From Tubulanus polymorphus (Eukaryota; Nemertea; Palaeonemertea; Tubulaniformes; Tubulanidae), in NCBI RefSeq assembly GCF_964204645.1, contig NC_134032.1, forward strand, positions 2,320,916 to 2,384,915: a DNA stretch of 64,000 bases, in the 5' to 3' direction. How positions within the stretch are numbered: position 1 is the first letter of the stretch; every line of letters starts with the position of its first letter. Shown here one piece after another: positions 60,594-64,000 of the stretch. The notes under the pieces were generated by a model. It was not told the origin of the DNA, made no database searches, and worked only from the letters and a program-made list of their open reading frames with translations. The translations under genes were made by a program, and so were the position numbers.

Positions 60594-62472
60594 AATGATG
60601 ACTCATTTAGGTAAAAAATGTAATATTTTGCCATAAATACATATTGAGTCTATGTCACCAGGTCATCATTAAACGTTTGTTTTTGCGTCTCTAGGATCTT
60701 TCACTTTGTGCTCGTCTATAAGTTACCACGGTGAAGTTGGTAACTTGTTCCTTATTCCTTATTCCGTTACTTATTGAGTTCTCTACTTTTGGGAAGACGT
60801 TCGATGGCTCCTCTGTAGCCTGATGTCAATGATTATCACTTGTGAATTGCGTACCAATTGATGCATTGTTTCACTGCGATTTTCACAAGAATTAAAATTT
60901 TCTCTAATCTCTAAAATCATTCATTCTCGCACTTAGGAAGAAATTGGATTTCAATGGATTTCAAATTCATTCGATGATAACCTAACCACGCAAAAATGCC
61001 CTTGTTTCTCATCTGCCCTCTGAAAACGTGAGGAGGGCGGCAAGTTTTTACCTGCCCTCTGAAAAAGTGAGGAGGGCGGCAAGTTTTTACCTCTACCTCC
61101 ATTTAAAAAAGCAGCAATAACAAGAAAATTAATTTCAATGAATTATTTGATGCCTGCGAAAAATAATGTAGAATTTTTGGGATAAGCTAACGTGGGATTG
61201 CAAATTTGAAATCGAAGTTTTAAGAAATTTGGGGAATTGTGAGATTTAGCAATTAGGTAGCAGGTTGACCGGGCTAAATCCAGGCCGGGCACTGCTACTC
61301 GATCCTCCTGAGTATGGGTTGAAGTAGACATAGTAGATTTTTATGCTACGAATGTCCAGATGCGAGCGAACGAATGAGTAAATGTACTTATATGGGCACA
61401 TATAATTAGACACTGGCCAGTCCGGCAGTGCGTGAAAACAAGTTGTTATTATTAAGAGATGAAGGGGAGTTTTTGATTTTCCTGAGAAGGGGACAAAAGG
61501 TACAACAATGGGCTGCTTTATCGTGGCAACGGCTTTTGTCGAACTGAAAATATCAAGTTTTACATTTTACTTACAGCGACGCTAAGTGAATAAGTCTATT
61601 TCTAGCTACCGTACCGATATAAGATGTTTCAGATATGATAAATTTCCTTAAATGTAACGGTGATAGTGGTGTGTGTGTGATCTAACTATGAACCCTCTCA
61701 AACTTACGATTCACATCAATTTGAGTAGATTTGTATTCTATGAATGTCAGATGCAATAGAACGAATTTGAAAATGTACTTATATAGGCACAGATAATTAG
61801 ACACTTGGCCAGTCCGGCACCGATAAAAGGTCAAGCCTACTATTTTTTTGCATATTTAATTAATAATGAAACATTTATTAAGTTACTTGAATATATTGTT
61901 TAAGTTATTCAAATAATAATAATAATTTATTTTCGTAAACCATGACACATATAATCGCAAGAACAGTTAATACTTTTAACAAATAACGTAGTACGGTTAC
62001 GAGGTATCCAGTGCAAGCCAACAGGCTGTAATTAAAATTAAGGCGCTGGAACCTTGTGCAGAGTGCAGGGGAATTTGCAGTGATACTTACGTAAAATAAT
62101 CTTAATGCTAAAGAAATTACAAAGAAATTCTCAAAGAAATTACAATTTGTATCATTCCTGTATCATATGCCCCTCCTTACACAGATTCGACCTAGAATCG
62201 TTGAAAAATGTACATACATCATCAAATGGCAAGAGAGCAAAATTATATGTCAAAAAAATTCCAGAAAACAACAAAAAACGTATATGCGAAGAGATGCGTA
62301 ATAAGACTGATCAATCGAGGGGATGACTACACTACTACATTTATGATATGACTTGCGGATGATATCGAAACTACAAAATAGAAAATAGAGAGGTAACCAC
62401 CAAATAAATAAGATCATTTCAGCTCTCCCCGGTCCGTACCACAAATATTTAGCACGCGGTTATCTAAATGGT
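60594..62472. other. No gene seen; two local duplications
   Basis: 'ctgccctctgaaaacgtgag' + 'gagggcggcaagtttttac' occurs twice in tandem (61013-61090). A block of about 95 bp at 61336-61437 ('aaatgtacttatatgggcac', 'ggccagtccggca') recurs at 61724-61820. Short frames carry no motifs. Confidence 0.5.
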
Positions 62473-62473
62473 A

Positions 62474-62808
62474 TGGTGGCTGATTCGGGCCATGCAAAAA
62501 AAGATTTCTGTACGGCTAAAGCAACGATAAAAAAATTTTCACATTGGCCCGTTTTTTGGTTTTCTCGCGCGAGAATTCAAAAAGTTTGGTTTTCTCGCGC
62601 GAGAATTCGGGAACTTTGGTTTTTATCCAGCTTCTAGCCAGTCAGAAAAAATTTCCAAACCAAAATGTTTAGTTTTCTCGCGCGAGAAAACCAAAAGTTT
62701 TGAATTCTCGCGCGAGAAAACCAAAAAACGGGCCATTGTGGAAATGTTTTTATTGTTTGCTCTAGCCGTAAAGAAAAATTTTTTAGTATGGCCCGAATCA
62801 GCCACCAT
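62474..62808. mobile_element. Palindromic inverted-repeat element (about 335 bp), TA-flanked
   Basis: TGGTGGCTGATTCGGGCCAT at the left pairs with ATGGCCCGAATCAGCCACCA at the right, with TA on each side. The arms extend nearly to the centre (about 62640) and contain four TCTCGCGCGAGA palindromes joined to 'aaaccaaa' words. There is no coding capacity. Confidence 0.88.
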
Positions 62809-64000
62809 AAAATGGCGAGACAAATTATTGCGATTTATATCAGAACTATATCATTATATTTGCGATGGTCGCGCGTCAAACTATACGCATAAGCAGGTAT
62901 ATATCTTTTTTCACTTGACAAATTCTTGAAAAACATTTAAAAAAAAATTTAGTATATAAGTTACGACCTAAGATCTGTCTGATGGAAAAAAAGGTATCTC
63001 TTATTAGCCGTAAATTAGTCAGTCATTCATTTATCCTTCACATTGTGCGTATAGTTCACATACCACCCGCGGTGGCTCTATTTATGATGTTATCTTTGAC
63101 GATCAACACAAGCACATGCGCGCGCTAGTTCGCGTAGCCTATGTGCGTAGCCTATGAAATAAACATCGTTTGTCACAGACCGACAGCACCACTCACTAAT
63201 ATACGTTTATCGTGTCATATATAAGAGAAGCAACAATATCAGGAGTTCGAAAACGATGTGATGTCCCTATGAAATGCCTAGTGAAATGACTGGAAGCCGT
63301 TAGCGTTTGGCAGAGATGACGTCACAACGCGCACCTACTAACAAAAGCAATGACAGTGACCACGTGCTGAAAAATTGCCGATTTAAAAGTCTAATTTTTC
63401 GGTAATAGCTTGACTTAAACTCAAAAGTCGCATATTTGATATACTTTACGTTTGAAAATAACTTTTCCACAATATTCTATTTTGATGGCAGTTGATTTTA
63501 AACCCGTTAAACATGTTTATGGATTGGAATACGAATTTCGGAAATGGTAAACCAACCAAAAATGTGTAGGTCCGAACCTACATTAGGTGCTCGCCCTCTT
63601 TGAATCCAGGTATCATATTATTTACAATACAGATGGTAATTAGCTGAATTTATAGTATTAACTGAATTTATAGTATTAACTGATATTCCGTAGAATGAGC
63701 GTATATGCAGTACGTATACAGCGTTTTGTGCACAAAATTGATTTGCAATTCAATTGTTTACTGAAATCTATCGTTCTACATACTTTCAATGAGATTGAAC
63801 TGTGAGATCTAATAAAAACCATGTCACTATAACAATTTATATCTAATCTGGACCGAATTCCACGTTCTTGAAATATATATGTAACTGCATATTGAAACAG
63901 ATCTCTATAGAACCTAATCAAGAGGTGTGTAACCAGGAGAACTTTTCAATCACATCAGCTTATTTACTTACAAGAACAACCGTGCAAACATAAAACACAG
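62809..64000. other. No gene seen
   Basis: AT-rich DNA with short frames only. 'tgcgcgcgctagttcgcgta' near 63117 is a small CpG-rich spot. Confidence 0.4.

Overview
This is eukaryotic nuclear DNA from a metazoan. Genes are sparse and interrupted by GT-AG introns, minisatellites are abundant, and the repeats are of metazoan types (Penelope-like, BEL/Pao, LINE, TA-flanked inverted-repeat elements). A GRL101-like LDLa/LRR receptor gene together with BEL/Pao and Penelope elements suggests a marine lophotrochozoan, perhaps a mollusc. That placement is inference; no species is claimed.

Four host-type genes can be assembled by splicing open frames. (1) Plus strand, 3807-14770: a secreted/transmembrane receptor with signal peptide, two CUB domains, a PLAT-like beta-rich region, a Ser/Thr-rich stalk made by five tandemly duplicated 45-nt exons, a membrane span, and a tail with YxxL motifs including an ITIM-like one. 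(2) Minus strand, 37662-31666: a three-exon receptor of about 1,936 residues with signal peptide, CUB, C-type lectin, six LDLa modules, leucine-rich repeats and a rhodopsin-like 7TM region. (3) Plus strand, 41186-44554: a three-exon gene for a transposase-like protein with coiled coil and PHD-like finger. (4) Plus strand, about 58331-60593: a secreted phospholipase A2 split over small exons.

Mobile DNA dominates the rest. A decayed Penelope-like element (437-3020) carries hammerhead-like ribozyme motifs at both ends. Intron 1 of gene 1 holds a chain of minisatellites ending in 73 CAG units 36 bp before exon 2. Another of its introns contains one inverted-repeat element inserted into the terminal repeat of another. 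A near-perfect palindrome of about 5 kb spans 16855-21847. A BEL/Pao LTR retrotransposon (47388-53360) sits inside a LINE reverse transcriptase gene (46326-54580) with a clear 5-bp target duplication. A BEL/Pao integrase remnant follows at 56.2-57.2 kb. Many short inverted-repeat (MITE-like) elements and minisatellites lie between.

Region by region: 1-3.8 kb promoter copy, Penelope element and minisatellite; 3.8-15 kb CUB receptor; 15-31.6 kb repeats, the giant palindrome and gene-poor DNA; 31.6-37.7 kb LDLa/LRR GPCR; 37.9-40.4 kb microsatellite, SINE and minisatellite; 40.7-44.8 kb transposase-like gene; 45-57.2 kb nested retroelements; 58-60.6 kb PLA2; 60.6-64 kb repeats only. Exon joins were read from the sequence by eye using splice consensus and phase, with no transcript evidence.
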